Positions 43,446-51,736 of a DNA stretch of 64,000 nucleotides are shown here, one piece after another. The DNA is taken from contig NZ_AP022810.1 of the NCBI RefSeq assembly GCF_009731355.2, forward strand, positions 186,001-250,000, written 5' to 3'. The notes under the pieces are model-generated. The model did no database searches, was not told where the DNA came from, and worked only from the letters and a program-made list of their open reading frames with translations. The position numbers were made by a program, and so were the translations under genes. The stretch comes from Desulfuromonas sp. AOP6 (GTDB lineage: Bacteria > Desulfobacterota > Desulfuromonadia > Desulfuromonadales > SZUA-540). The stretch's first letter is position 1, and each line of letters opens with the position of its first letter.

Positions 43446-44019
43446 CATATTCTCCAGAACCTCGGGAACTACCTCGCCGTTAGCTATCTGTCTACCTCTA
43501 CACAAAAGTCTGTTTGCGATGTCCAGAATCTGAAAAATCCGTTCCCTTTTAGACTTTACTCCACTTGATGACTAAAATTTAAATTTGCAAGCACCTCATA
43601 TCCTCTAGATTTGAATCTCTCTAATTTTATGTGAATGTATCAGCCGAATCCCCATTGGCAATGGAGGAAATTGCTCTTTTATCGGGCAGGAAATTTCTCC
43701 TCTGCAAAAGGGCGGGTTCATTCTGATTAAAAATACAGGAAATTACTCGGCCTCCTGTTAGTTTCCGGCGGCGGCGAGACAGGATGATGACTGGATATTT
43801 TTTGTTGATTTGATAGAAACAAAGGAGGTGTCATCGGAATTCCCCGCATCCTTGGAGATTTTTTCTACCCTGAATAGTAGCAGTTGTCTCATTGCCGCCG
43901 CCACGTTGGCTGGTATTGTTGAAGACAAATGATATTGGTCATTTACAGGTTTTTAACCCTGGTTTCCGGCAGTTTGTGAAGTTTTGCCACAAACCGTTCC
44001 GGGGGGGAAGGAGTCGAAA
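43446..44019. other. Intergenic region without recognisable gene
   Basis: About 570 bases of mixed composition following the cytochrome remnant, with short repetitive AAATT-rich stretches near 43660-43740. It may contain more decayed sequence and the promoter of the downstream lipoprotein gene, but no -35/-10 pair stands out. Confidence 0.4.
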
Positions 44020-44262
44020 GTGAAATTCAAACTATTTTTTTGCAGCCTGCTGCTGGCATTCGGTATGTCCGGTCTGCTTACGGGATGTGAAAAGGAAGGA
44101 CCGATGGAAAAGGCTGGCAGTAAAGTCGACGAGGCCGTAGACAAGATCGACGGAGAAGGTCCGGCCGAGGAGGTCGGCGAAACTCTGGATGAAACGGCTG
44201 AAGAGGCCAAGGAAGAAGCGCGTCAATTAAAAGAGAAAGCCGAAGAATCGATAAAGAATTGA
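44020..44262 (+). CDS. Small acidic coiled-coil lipoprotein
   Basis: The 80-residue protein has a lipoprotein signal peptide (SGLLTGC). It continues with a charged, Glu/Lys/Ala-rich helical mature part (ETLDETAEEAKEEARQLKEK) likely to form a coiled coil. The GTG at 44020 follows GGGGAAGGAG. It starts a compact plus-strand cluster of tiny envelope proteins. Similar small lipoproteins are stress-induced in other bacteria. Its role here is unknown. Confidence 0.75.
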   Translation: MKFKLFFCSLLLAFGMSGLLTGCEKEGPMEKAGSKVDEAVDKIDGEGPAEEVGETLDETAEEAKEEARQLKEKAEESIKN

Positions 44263-44280
44263 TTCTTCAAGGAGTCACCC

Positions 44281-44412
44281 ATGACTATGCAAATCGAACC
44301 ACTGCTGTCCCTGCTGGCCGGTATTCTTATTCTCGTGATCCCGAAACTTTTGAATTACATCGTGGCCATTTATCTGATCCTAATCGGACTGAGCGGACTT
44401 TTCAACCTTTAG
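44281..44412 (+). CDS. DUF3096 family small membrane protein
   Basis: The 43-residue protein reads MTMQIEPLLSLLAGILILVI then PKLLNYIVAIYLILIGLSGL and ends FNL. It is almost wholly hydrophobic and fits the pattern of DUF3096 proteins (IPxLLNYIVAIYLIxxG). The start follows AAGGAGTC, 18 bases after the preceding lipoprotein gene. It probably sits in the inner membrane as one or two helices. Function is unknown. Confidence 0.8.
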   Translation: MTMQIEPLLSLLAGILILVIPKLLNYIVAIYLILIGLSGLFNL

Positions 44413-44480
44413 CCAGCGACGAAAAAGGAGCAGAAACGCCGCCGCCGGTATCGCCAAGATGCTGTGAAAGGAAGAAACCC

Positions 44481-44717
44481 ATGCTGAGATTATTGATGAT
44501 TACGGTCGTGAGCCTGCCCCTGATCTTTACGGTCGGCTGCAGTCGCGGCGCGGTTGGCGGCGCGGCAATAGGAGCAGGTGCTGCCGGGGCGGTATACGAA
44601 TATTCCAACAAGGAAAGGTTGGAAAATCTGCGTCATGAATACGAGTCGGGTGAAATCTCCCGGGATGAATACCTGCGCAGGAAACAGGAGATCGAGGAGA
44701 GGTCCCTCATCTATTAA
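44481..44717 (+). CDS. Glycine-zipper lipoprotein with SHOCT-like C-terminus
   Basis: The 78-residue protein has a lipobox (IFTVGC), a short Gly/Ala zipper (GAVGGAAIGAGAAGAVY) and a C-terminal SHOCT-like helix pair (ENLRHEYESGEISRDEYLRRKQEIE). A GAAAGGAAG site precedes the ATG. It belongs to the same small-protein cluster as the lipoprotein at 44020 and the DUF3096 gene. Confidence 0.78.
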   Translation: MLRLLMITVVSLPLIFTVGCSRGAVGGAAIGAGAAGAVYEYSNKERLENLRHEYESGEISRDEYLRRKQEIEERSLIY

Positions 44718-44732
44718 AGCGTCATTCCGTGA

Positions 44733-44858
44733 GTGCCGCCTCGTGCGGTGGCAAACATCTGCACCATTGGGGCGATCGGCACGGCCATCGCTTACAGCCG
44801 TTTCGAGGTGGCGCTGGTCGGTCAAGAAGGAGAAAAAGGAGCCAGCTCAATCCGATGA
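44733..44858 (+). pseudogene. Possible remnant of a membrane-protein gene
   Basis: A short frame (41 codons from a GTG) reads VANICTIGAIGTAIAYSRFEVAL before ending in an unrelated tail. This resembles one membrane segment of a larger transporter such as an MgtC-type protein. No ribosome binding site and no upstream continuation are found. Confidence 0.25.
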
Positions 44859-44920
44859 GCTTTAGTTCCGACAGGTTTTCGGGAAAGATTTCGGTACACG
44901 ACATGAAATCAGGAGGAGAC

Positions 44921-46285
44921 ATGTTTTTTGAGAAGATCAAGTCGACAGGCTTGGCCCAGCTGTCCTACATCATCGGCGACGGCCAGCAGGCTGCCGTCAT
45001 CGATCCGCGGCTGGATTGTGAGGTCTACCGGGAAATCGCCGATCGTGAAGGCGCCCAAATCACGCATATCTTCGAGACACACCGCAACGAGGATTTCGTA
45101 GTCGGTTCCTGTGCACTGGCCGAAATGACCGGGGCCGCTATTTACCATGGTGGTGAACTGCCCTTCGCGTATGGTCGGACCGCTGACGAAGGCGACCGGT
45201 TTGACTTCGGCAATGTCACCCTGGAAATCATCAAAACGCCCGGTCATACTGACGAGAGTATTTCGCTGGTGTTGAGCGACCGGGAGTTCAGTGATCAACC
45301 GCTCGCCGTCTTTACCGGTGATGCCCTTTTCATCGGCGATGTCGGCCGTACCGATTTCTTTCCTGAGCGGGCCGAGGAGGTTGCCGGCCTGCTGTACGAC
45401 AGCATCTTCGACAAACTCCTGCCCCTTGGCGACCATGTTCTTCTCTACCCGGCCCACGGAGCCGGATCGGTCTGCGGCTCGGGAATGGCTTCACGGGAGT
45501 TTTCTTCCCTGGGCTATGAGCGGCAATTCAATCCCGCCCTTCAGGTCACTAACCGTAAAGACTTCATCGATATGAAAGTGGCGGAGAAGCACTATTATCC
45601 GAAATATTTTAAACAGATGGAAAAGCTCAATCTGGGTGGACCGCCTCTGCCGGCTACTTTGCCACGTCCGCTGCCGACAAGTGCAAATGAGTTTGCCAAA
45701 AGCATGGCCGGCGGTCTCCTGGCCCTCGATACCCGGAGCCCCGAAGCTTTTTCCGGCGCTTATATCCCCGGCAGCCTGGCCATTCCCCTGGACATGATCC
45801 CGGCTTATGCCGGCTGGTTCATTCCTTACGACTGCGACATTGGCCTGATCGTCCAGAATTTTGCCGATGTGGAACCCGCTGTTCGCTATCTGGCCAGGCT
45901 CGGATATCGCAATATCGTCAGCTATCTCGATGAGGGCCTGCATGGCTGGGAAATCAGCGGCCGCGCTTACGATCAAATCCCTGCAATCTATGCCGGCGAC
46001 CTGAAGCGCCGGATGGATCAACATGAGGATTTCGTCCTTCTGGATGTACGCAAGGCGGAAGAGATCGAGACAGCCAGGCTGCCGGGAAGCACCGAAATCT
46101 TTCTCGGCGAGGTCCCCGAGCGTCTTGACGAGATCCCTGGGGACAAGCCGATCGTTACTTTCTGCGGTAGCGGCCGCCGGGCGATCATCGCCGCCTCGAT
46201 TCTCAAGCAGAACGGTTTTGATCACGTCGAAAATTGCCTGGGGTCAATGGCGGCTTGTCAGGCGGTCGGCTGCAGTATCTCCTGA
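44921..46285 (+). CDS. MBL-fold/rhodanese fusion protein with variant metal site
   Basis: The 454-residue protein has an MBL domain (about 1-235) and two rhodanese domains (about 250-350 and 360-450). The second rhodanese carries an active-site Cys (VTFCGSGRRA); the first does not. The MBL motif reads ETHRNEDFVVGS, so the second His of HxHxDH is Asn and the third is Phe. Other positions (PGHTDES, GDALFIGDVGRTD) are conserved. It resembles persulfide dioxygenase-rhodanese fusions, which handle glutathione or protein persulfides, but the altered motif leaves activity uncertain. The ATG at 44921 follows AGGAGGAGAC. Confidence 0.82.
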   Translation: MFFEKIKSTGLAQLSYIIGDGQQAAVIDPRLDCEVYREIADREGAQITHIFETHRNEDFVVGSCALAEMTGAAIYHGGELPFAYGRTADEGDRFDFGNVTLEIIKTPGHTDESISLVLSDREFSDQPLAVFTGDALFIGDVGRTDFFPERAEEVAGLLYDSIFDKLLPLGDHVLLYPAHGAGSVCGSGMASREFSSLGYERQFNPALQVTNRKDFIDMKVAEKHYYPKYFKQMEKLNLGGPPLPATLPRPLPTSANEFAKSMAGGLLALDTRSPEAFSGAYIPGSLAIPLDMIPAYAGWFIPYDCDIGLIVQNFADVEPAVRYLARLGYRNIVSYLDEGLHGWEISGRAYDQIPAIYAGDLKRRMDQHEDFVLLDVRKAEEIETARLPGSTEIFLGEVPERLDEIPGDKPIVTFCGSGRRAIIAASILKQNGFDHVENCLGSMAACQAVGCSIS

Positions 46286-46320
46286 CCAAAAACGCTTTTA
46301 TGCTGAAAGGACCTACCATC

Positions 46321-46971
46321 GTGCGATTTATGGAGAAGGCCCCTTGTGGGTATATAAGGTGCCTGGGCTTCGTGGGGTTCCTGGTTTTTGCCGATCTGTT
46401 TTGGGCAGCCGGCGGCCATGCCCAAATCGAAGCGGGGCCAGTCCAGGAGGCCGCCTCAGCAACGGTGGGGTTGCTCGCCATGAAAGCCTGGTCCCCTTAC
46501 CTGGCCGGTGCCGCCATCGGCATCCTGAGTTGGTTCGCCTTCCTGCTCTCGGACCACCCCTTGGGCGTTTCCACCGCGTTCGCCAAAAGCAGCGGCATGC
46601 TTGAAAAAGCCCTGCGCGGGGAAAAGACCTTGCAGAAAAAGTACTATCAGCGTTTCGAACCGGCAATCGACTGGGAGTGGATGCTGGTGCTCGGACTGCT
46701 GATCGGAGCCTTTTTGTCCGCCTGGCTTTCCGGCACTTTCAGCTGGAAGTTCATCCCCGACCTCTGGGCGGCCCGTTTCGGGGACGGAGTTCTGGTGCGT
46801 GGGTTGACGGCTTTTGTCGGCGGCCTGCTGATCGGTCTCGGTGCGCGCTGGGCCAACGGCTGTACCAGCGGTCATGCCCTGAGCGGGGCCATGCAGCTGG
46901 TTGCCAGCGGTTGGGTGGCCGCAGCTGGTATCTTTGTCGGCGGCGTGGTGACGGCCTTTGTCATATTTTGA
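46321..46971 (+). CDS. YeeE/YedE-family membrane protein (sulfur-compound transport)
   Basis: The 216-residue protein has several membrane segments and the conserved family motif GARWANGCTSGHALSGAMQL, whose Cys is part of the thiosulfate path in YeeE relatives. The GTG at 46321 follows AAAGGA. ATG codons at 46300 and 46330 are alternatives. It lies between the MBL-rhodanese gene and a second YeeE-like gene, suggesting an operon for uptake and handling of thiosulfate or another reduced sulfur species. Confidence 0.82.
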   Translation: MRFMEKAPCGYIRCLGFVGFLVFADLFWAAGGHAQIEAGPVQEAASATVGLLAMKAWSPYLAGAAIGILSWFAFLLSDHPLGVSTAFAKSSGMLEKALRGEKTLQKKYYQRFEPAIDWEWMLVLGLLIGAFLSAWLSGTFSWKFIPDLWAARFGDGVLVRGLTAFVGGLLIGLGARWANGCTSGHALSGAMQLVASGWVAAAGIFVGGVVTAFVIF

Positions 46972-46984
46972 GAAAGAGGGCGAT

Positions 46985-47542
46985 ATGCTGCAAAAACTGC
47001 ATGAACAGCGGCAGGTTCAGTTGCTGCTCGGTCTTATCATGGGGATCTTTTTCGGATTCTTCCTGCAGAAAGGACAGGTGACCCAATACGACGTCATCAT
47101 GGGGCAGCTGCTGTTAAAAGATTTTACCGTTGTCAAGGTGATCCTTACGGCCATTGTGGTGGGAATGCTCGGGATTTATCCGCTGAAGCGCCTGGGACTG
47201 GTGCAGCTGCACCCCAAGCCGGGGTCGATCGGGTCGACGGTGTTAGGCAGCCTGATCTTCGGCATCGGTTTCGCCCTGCTCGGTTATTGCCCGGGTACTG
47301 CCGTTGGCGCTGTCGGCCAGGGCTCCCTTGATGCCCTGTGGGGAGGTGTGACCGGTATCCTGGTCGGCGCCGCCTTGTACAGTGTTATCTATCCCTTCGT
47401 CGAAAAGTATATTCTGGACCTGGGCTCCTTCGGCGAGGTCACTCTGCAGGAGCTCTTTCATGTCAGCGAGGTTAAGATGATGCTGGGTATGTCCCTGTTT
47501 ATTCTTGCTTTATTCGCCCTGTTGGAATTTACCGGCTTTTGA
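46985..47542 (+). CDS. YeeE/YedE-like membrane protein, second subunit
   Basis: The 185-residue protein has five or so membrane segments and the motif GIGFALLGYCPGTAVGAVGQG, again with a conserved Cys. Paired half-size YeeE/YedE genes (DUF6691-type) are common next to rhodanese or persulfide genes. Start ATG at 46985 behind GAAAGAGGG, 13 bases after the previous gene. Confidence 0.82.
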   Translation: MLQKLHEQRQVQLLLGLIMGIFFGFFLQKGQVTQYDVIMGQLLLKDFTVVKVILTAIVVGMLGIYPLKRLGLVQLHPKPGSIGSTVLGSLIFGIGFALLGYCPGTAVGAVGQGSLDALWGGVTGILVGAALYSVIYPFVEKYILDLGSFGEVTLQELFHVSEVKMMLGMSLFILALFALLEFTGF

Positions 47543-47594
47543 CCTGCAAGGGCAGGCTGTTTTTTCGGCGATCCCGCCGAAGAGAGGAAAAAAC

Positions 47595-47990
47595 ATGCTT
47601 TCCGGACCAAGAGCTGCACGGCGACCCAATCCCCCAGAACCCAACCGCCATCCCGGCCGGGGTGCCCTGCTGTTCTCAATCCTCAGCATCATCGTTTCAC
47701 TCCTGTTTATCTTCTATGGCGTCACGCTGGTTCGCCTCAACCTGTTCGGCATTACCACGGTGGCTTATGGCGTCCTCAACCTGCTGGTGCTCGCCTGTGC
47801 CTACCACCTTCGGGTCCGCTGGTGCGTCACCGCTATTCAGACCTTTGCTGGAGCCTATTTGCTGTTCTACGTTCTGGCGCTGTCGACCGGCATGGAAACT
47901 GGCTTGGGCGTCAGCGGCATACTGGTGGTCTCCCTCGCCCTCTGGTGCAACTGGTTTGCCATTACCAAGGTCATTCGACAGCCGGGATAA
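47595..47990 (+). CDS. Small four-helix membrane protein, unknown
   Basis: The 131-residue protein has a basic, proline-rich N-terminus and four hydrophobic segments (LLFSILSIIVSLLFIFYGVTL; TTVAYGVLNLLVLACAY; IQTFAGAYLLFYVLAL; GVSGILVVSLALWCNW). An AGAGAGGAAA site precedes the ATG. It follows the sulfur genes by 50 bases and may be the last gene of that operon. No family recognised. Confidence 0.65.
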   Translation: MLSGPRAARRPNPPEPNRHPGRGALLFSILSIIVSLLFIFYGVTLVRLNLFGITTVAYGVLNLLVLACAYHLRVRWCVTAIQTFAGAYLLFYVLALSTGMETGLGVSGILVVSLALWCNWFAITKVIRQPG

Positions 47991-48159
47991 GACAGTGGCA
48001 TGCGATTATTGCCGGACACAGGGTCATCACGACTATGCCGATCAAGCAAAACCGGTCACTCTAGCCAAGGGTGGCCGTTTTGCTTTTCGGGGATCCAGCG
48101 GTCTCCGGCGCTTCTGATATATTTATGGGGGTGAACAGATTTTCGAAAAGGAGGGCGGG

Positions 48160-49305
48160 ATGGCAATTCTAAGGTTTCAAGTCGGTTTAATCTTCGGCGT
48201 GTTTTTCCTGTTGGCATCCATGTGTCCGGCCACCGCAGAAACCGTCACCAGCCAGAAACACCGCTTTCGGGTGGTAACGGTGGTGGAGGGGTTGGAGCAT
48301 CCCTGGGGCCTAACGTTTCTTCCGGACGGCGGCATGCTGGTCACCGAACGGCCGGGTCGCCTACGTCTCATTCGGGAGGGAAGCCTGGATCCACAGCCAG
48401 TGGAGGGCTTGCCGGCCATCGCTGCCAAAGGGCAGGGTGGGCTGCTGGACGTGGCTCTGCATCCGGACTTCGCCCAAAACAAGCTGGTTTATGTTTCCTA
48501 TGCGGCCGCTGGCGAAGGAGGCATCGGTACGGAGGTCGCCCGTGGCCGCCTGATTGGTCATCGGCTGGAGGAGGTGCAAACGATTTTCCGCCTGCAGCCC
48601 AAGTCCGACCGGGGCATCCATTTCGGCTCCCGCCTGGTGTTTGACCGGGCTGGCTATCTTTTCATCACGCTCGGTGATCGGGGGGAGATGGCGCGGGCTC
48701 AACAAGGGGATGACCATGCCGGTTCGGTGATCCGCCTGCACGATGACGGCCGGGTCCCCGCCGACAATCCCTTTAAAAGCCTTTCCGGCTGGAAACCGGA
48801 AATCTATTCTATCGGACATCGCAACGTGCAGGGGGCGGCTCTGCACCCGCAAACCGGCGAGTTGTGGGCCCATGAACACGGCCCCCAGGGTGGGGACGAG
48901 ATCAACATCATCCGGGCGGGAAACAACTACGGCTGGCCCGTCATCACCTACGGGGTCAATTATGGTCTGGGGACCCGCATCGGCATGGGAACGCATCAAG
49001 AGGGCATGATCCAGCCTCTGCACACTTGGGTGCCCACCTCCATCGCGCCGTCGGGGATGACATTCTACGAGGGCGACCGTTTTGTGCGCTGGCGGGGAGA
49101 TCTGTTTGTCGGAGCCTTGCGTGAACAGATGCTGGTGCGTCTGCGTTTCGACGGCACCCGCGTGGTCGAAGAGGAGCATCTGCTTAAAGAAGCCCTGGGC
49201 CGAATTCGTGATGTTCGGTCGGGACCGGACGGCTATCTTTATCTTCTGACGGATCACCGCAAGGGTGCGCTGGTTCGGCTGGAACCGCTTGGTGGGGAGG
49301 AGTAG
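48160..49305 (+). CDS. PQQ-dependent sugar dehydrogenase (YliI/sorbosone dehydrogenase family)
   Basis: The 381-residue protein has a signal peptide (ending ATAETV). Six-bladed propeller motifs of the soluble aldose sugar dehydrogenases are visible: LEHPWGLTFLPDGGMLVTERPG, GGLLDVALHPDF, GIHFGSRLVFD, EHGPQGGDEINI, NYGWPVITYGVNY, APSGMTFYEGDRF. It probably acts in the periplasm on sugars with PQQ as cofactor. No PQQ-biosynthesis genes are in the window. An AAAAGGAGG site precedes the ATG. Confidence 0.93.
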   Translation: MAILRFQVGLIFGVFFLLASMCPATAETVTSQKHRFRVVTVVEGLEHPWGLTFLPDGGMLVTERPGRLRLIREGSLDPQPVEGLPAIAAKGQGGLLDVALHPDFAQNKLVYVSYAAAGEGGIGTEVARGRLIGHRLEEVQTIFRLQPKSDRGIHFGSRLVFDRAGYLFITLGDRGEMARAQQGDDHAGSVIRLHDDGRVPADNPFKSLSGWKPEIYSIGHRNVQGAALHPQTGELWAHEHGPQGGDEINIIRAGNNYGWPVITYGVNYGLGTRIGMGTHQEGMIQPLHTWVPTSIAPSGMTFYEGDRFVRWRGDLFVGALREQMLVRLRFDGTRVVEEEHLLKEALGRIRDVRSGPDGYLYLLTDHRKGALVRLEPLGGEE

Positions 49306-49349
49306 AAGGATAGTGGAGGATGAGGCAAGCGTGGTGGCAACGGGGTGTG

Positions 49350-49724
49350 TCAATTCGGCCAATGGTCGGAGAAGTCAAAGGATACCTGGCGGTGATGGCG
49401 GATAGCGAGAAGAAACAGCTCCCCCTTGCGGCAGGCGTAAAGCAGCAGGTAGTCCCCGCGGATCAATTCAAGCAGAAGAGTCCCTGGCCCCAGACGTTGG
49501 CGAAGGTTGTTTGCCCGTACCCGGGTTTCCCGGCAAGTCGTCGGATGGCGAAAAAAATCGGCACCCATGTTGGGAAAGACTTCGAGGGCGGGCAAGACCT
49601 CGTCGAAAAGATCGTCGAGGAGTCCGCTAAAGGCCTCAGGCGCATCCACCTTGCGCAGAAACGCCTCGATTTCGTTGAGATTGCGGGAAAAGTTGCGGGT
49701 TATTCGTAAGGTGACGGCGCTCAT
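49350..49724 (-). CDS. Toxin of a type II toxin-antitoxin pair (RelE/ParE-like)
   Basis: The 124-residue protein has the RelE/ParE-like pattern of an N-terminal helix pair (RNFSRNLNEIEAFLRKV), then central strands and an end with YLLLYACRKGELFLLAIRHHRQ. Its start overlaps the upstream antitoxin stop by 4 bases, typical of such operons. Target (ribosome or gyrase) is unknown. Confidence 0.75.
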   Translation of the reverse strand: MSAVTLRITRNFSRNLNEIEAFLRKVDAPEAFSGLLDDLFDEVLPALEVFPNMGADFFRHPTTCRETRVRANNLRQRLGPGTLLLELIRGDYLLLYACRKGELFLLAIRHHRQVSFDFSDHWPN

Positions 49725-50005
49725 TTGCCCCGGCTGTAACGGCTCTTGAGCTCGGCCACCGTCAGCAGGTTGCCCTCTTCCACGTCGTCCCATCCCCGCG
49801 TTGCCTCGTCCAGCAGCCCCAGGTGAATATTTTCCCGCTCCAGCCGGTGATAGTAATCGAGTCGACGGGCGTCAATCAGGGCCACATAGGCCTTGCCGTT
49901 GCGGGTAATGATTTTCTCACGCCCCGCACAGGCCTCGTCGGCCAGTTCGGTCAGCCGCGCCCGCATTTCCTTTAGAGGCACAATATCCTTGCTTGTAATG
50001 GGCAT
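49721..50005 (-). CDS. Antitoxin, Phd/YefM family
   Basis: The 94-residue protein has the Phd/YefM DNA-binding N-terminus (MPITSKDIVPLKEMRARLTEL ... EKIITRNGKAYVALIDARRLD). The C-terminal part would bind and neutralise the toxin. It is the first gene of the pair and likely represses its own promoter, which lies in the AT-rich stretch around 50010-50060. Confidence 0.82.
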   Translation of the reverse strand: MPITSKDIVPLKEMRARLTELADEACAGREKIITRNGKAYVALIDARRLDYYHRLERENIHLGLLDEATRGWDDVEEGNLLTVAELKSRYSRGK

Positions 50006-50075
50006 CTATTCCTCCCCCACCAAAAGTTGACAATAAACATTAATCTATTTGTGCAACTTTGACAAGGGGGCGACC

Positions 50076-50279
50076 TTATTTCCCCACTTTGCGCCGGGAA
50101 GTGACCGTTTCTCCGGCGATCCCCCAGTTGTCCGTGTCCACTTCGTCGATAACGACGACGGTTGTGGCCGGATTTTTTCCCAGCACGTCGACCAGCAGTT
50201 GGGTGGCGCCGGCGATCAGCTGCGCCTTCTGTTCGGCGGTAGCGCCTTCGCGGGTGATTTTAATGTTGACGTAGGGCAT
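50076..50279 (-). CDS. 4-oxalocrotonate tautomerase family protein
   Basis: The 67-residue protein begins with MPYVNIKITREG, so Pro is exposed as the catalytic N-terminus. It continues with the tautomerase fold (VLGKNPATTVVVIDEVDTDNWGIAG). The start ATG at 50279 follows AAGGAGGA. It lies 22 bases after the MFS transporter gene, so they may be cotranscribed. The substrate is unknown. Confidence 0.88.
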   Translation of the reverse strand: MPYVNIKITREGATAEQKAQLIAGATQLLVDVLGKNPATTVVVIDEVDTDNWGIAGETVTSRRKVGK

Positions 50280-50301
50280 GGTGGTCCTCCTTGGTGAGTG
50301 A

Positions 50302-51495
50302 TCAGGGTTTCTGAAAAGAACGGTCGATGGCGATGAACAAGGCGCCGACCACAACGGTGGCGGCCGCCAGCAGCAGGGGAAGGGCGAAGCCGTGGCGCAG
50401 GTCGGCCAGTACCCCGGCAATGGGTGGCCCCAGGATCTGACCGATGCCGAAGCAGGCGGTGAGGACGGCGGCGATGCGCTGCTGGCTGCCGGGGGCGCGG
50501 CGCCCGCCTTCGGCCATGACCAGGGCGACGATCCCCAGAAAGGTGCCGCCGAAAGAGACGGCGGCAAAGAGCACCGTCAGTACGCTTTCGGCCCAGATGC
50601 AGACGAGAATGCCGGAGGCCTGCAGGCCGTAGGCCAGCAGCAGAGCAACCCGGGCGCCGAAACGGCGGGCCAGCCAGGGCCAGAAAAGGGTCGACGGGAT
50701 GGCCGCCAGCCCTACCGCCACCCAGCTGTAGGGGGCGAAGAAGGCGAGACCGTCGGTTTCGGCAATGATCGAAACCAGGAAAGTGGCCGAGACAATGTAG
50801 CCCAGTCCTTCACAGAAGTAAGCGGCTGCCAGGGGCCAGAGGGTGCGATTGAGTCGACCGGCCGGTGTCGCCACCGCGTTGGCCGCTTCCGGCGGCGCGG
50901 TTTCGCGCCCGATGGCCATGCCGATCAGCGCCAGCAAGGCGGCTATCAGGCCGCTTCCTATCCAGGCCCCCTGCCAACCCCAGCCCCAGTCAAACAGGGG
51001 GACGAGGCTGCCGCTCAGGGCGATGCCGAAACCGATGCCGCCATAGAGGGCGCCGATCCAGTGCAGGTGTCCCCGGCGTCCGAGGGCCTCGGCCACTTCG
51101 ACGGAAATGATGATGAAGAGCAGGGCGCTGGCAATGCCGGCCGCCAGACGCAGCAGACCCCAGACCAGCCCGGTCTGCGTCATGGCCATCAGCGCTGTGC
51201 CGATGATGGTCACCAACAGGGCGCTGAGGCCGACGAGGCGGTTGCGCGCCAGCTGGGGCATGAAGGAGCAAAGCAGGGCACCGATGAGATAGCCGAGATA
51301 GTTCAGGCCCGCCAGCCACCCCGCCAAGCCATGGGTAAGGCCGAGATCGCGCTGCATGAGGGGGATGATGGGGGTGAAGACAAAGCGCCCCAGTCCCATG
51401 GCCACGGCCATGCCGAGCATGCCGCCCAGGAGCACTCGGAGGGAGGCCTTAGCCGGGTGCGGAGTTGATTTTGGTCTTGCCGGTGTGGTCGCCAT
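50302..51495 (-). CDS. MFS transporter, YbfB/YjiJ family
   Basis: The 397-residue protein has twelve membrane segments and the family opening (LLGGMLGMAVAMGLGRFVFTPIIPLMQ), with GWLAGLNYLGYLIGAL soon after. YbfB/YjiJ transporters have no firm substrate. The ATG at 51495 is chosen because the extended frame upstream overlaps the start region of the P-type ATPase on the other strand and is not membrane-like. Confidence 0.88.
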   Translation of the reverse strand: MATTPARPKSTPHPAKASLRVLLGGMLGMAVAMGLGRFVFTPIIPLMQRDLGLTHGLAGWLAGLNYLGYLIGALLCSFMPQLARNRLVGLSALLVTIIGTALMAMTQTGLVWGLLRLAAGIASALLFIIISVEVAEALGRRGHLHWIGALYGGIGFGIALSGSLVPLFDWGWGWQGAWIGSGLIAALLALIGMAIGRETAPPEAANAVATPAGRLNRTLWPLAAAYFCEGLGYIVSATFLVSIIAETDGLAFFAPYSWVAVGLAAIPSTLFWPWLARRFGARVALLLAYGLQASGILVCIWAESVLTVLFAAVSFGGTFLGIVALVMAEGGRRAPGSQQRIAAVLTACFGIGQILGPPIAGVLADLRHGFALPLLLAAATVVVGALFIAIDRSFQKP

Positions 51496-51736
51496 GTGTG
51501 ACAGCTTAATGGAAGGCGGCATGCCCTTGCAAACGATTCTTGTGGTGGCGTTGAGCAGGTGAGTTTTTATCAGCGACATTCTGTGTTCCTGACGATTGGT
51601 AGACCCTGCAGAATCCTGCGATACAATAAACGGAATGCCCTGGCTTGCCGGGCATCCTGTAAAGAGGGGGAACCGATGGCAGCTCGCCTCGGTGCCGCTT
51701 ACATCTTTTTTTGTCGAACCAATATCCGGATGGATT

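Noticed and set aside
43386-43568. Plus-strand open frame of 60 codons
   Set aside because: It is antisense to the cytochrome remnant, has no ribosome binding site and its sequence lacks protein-like features.
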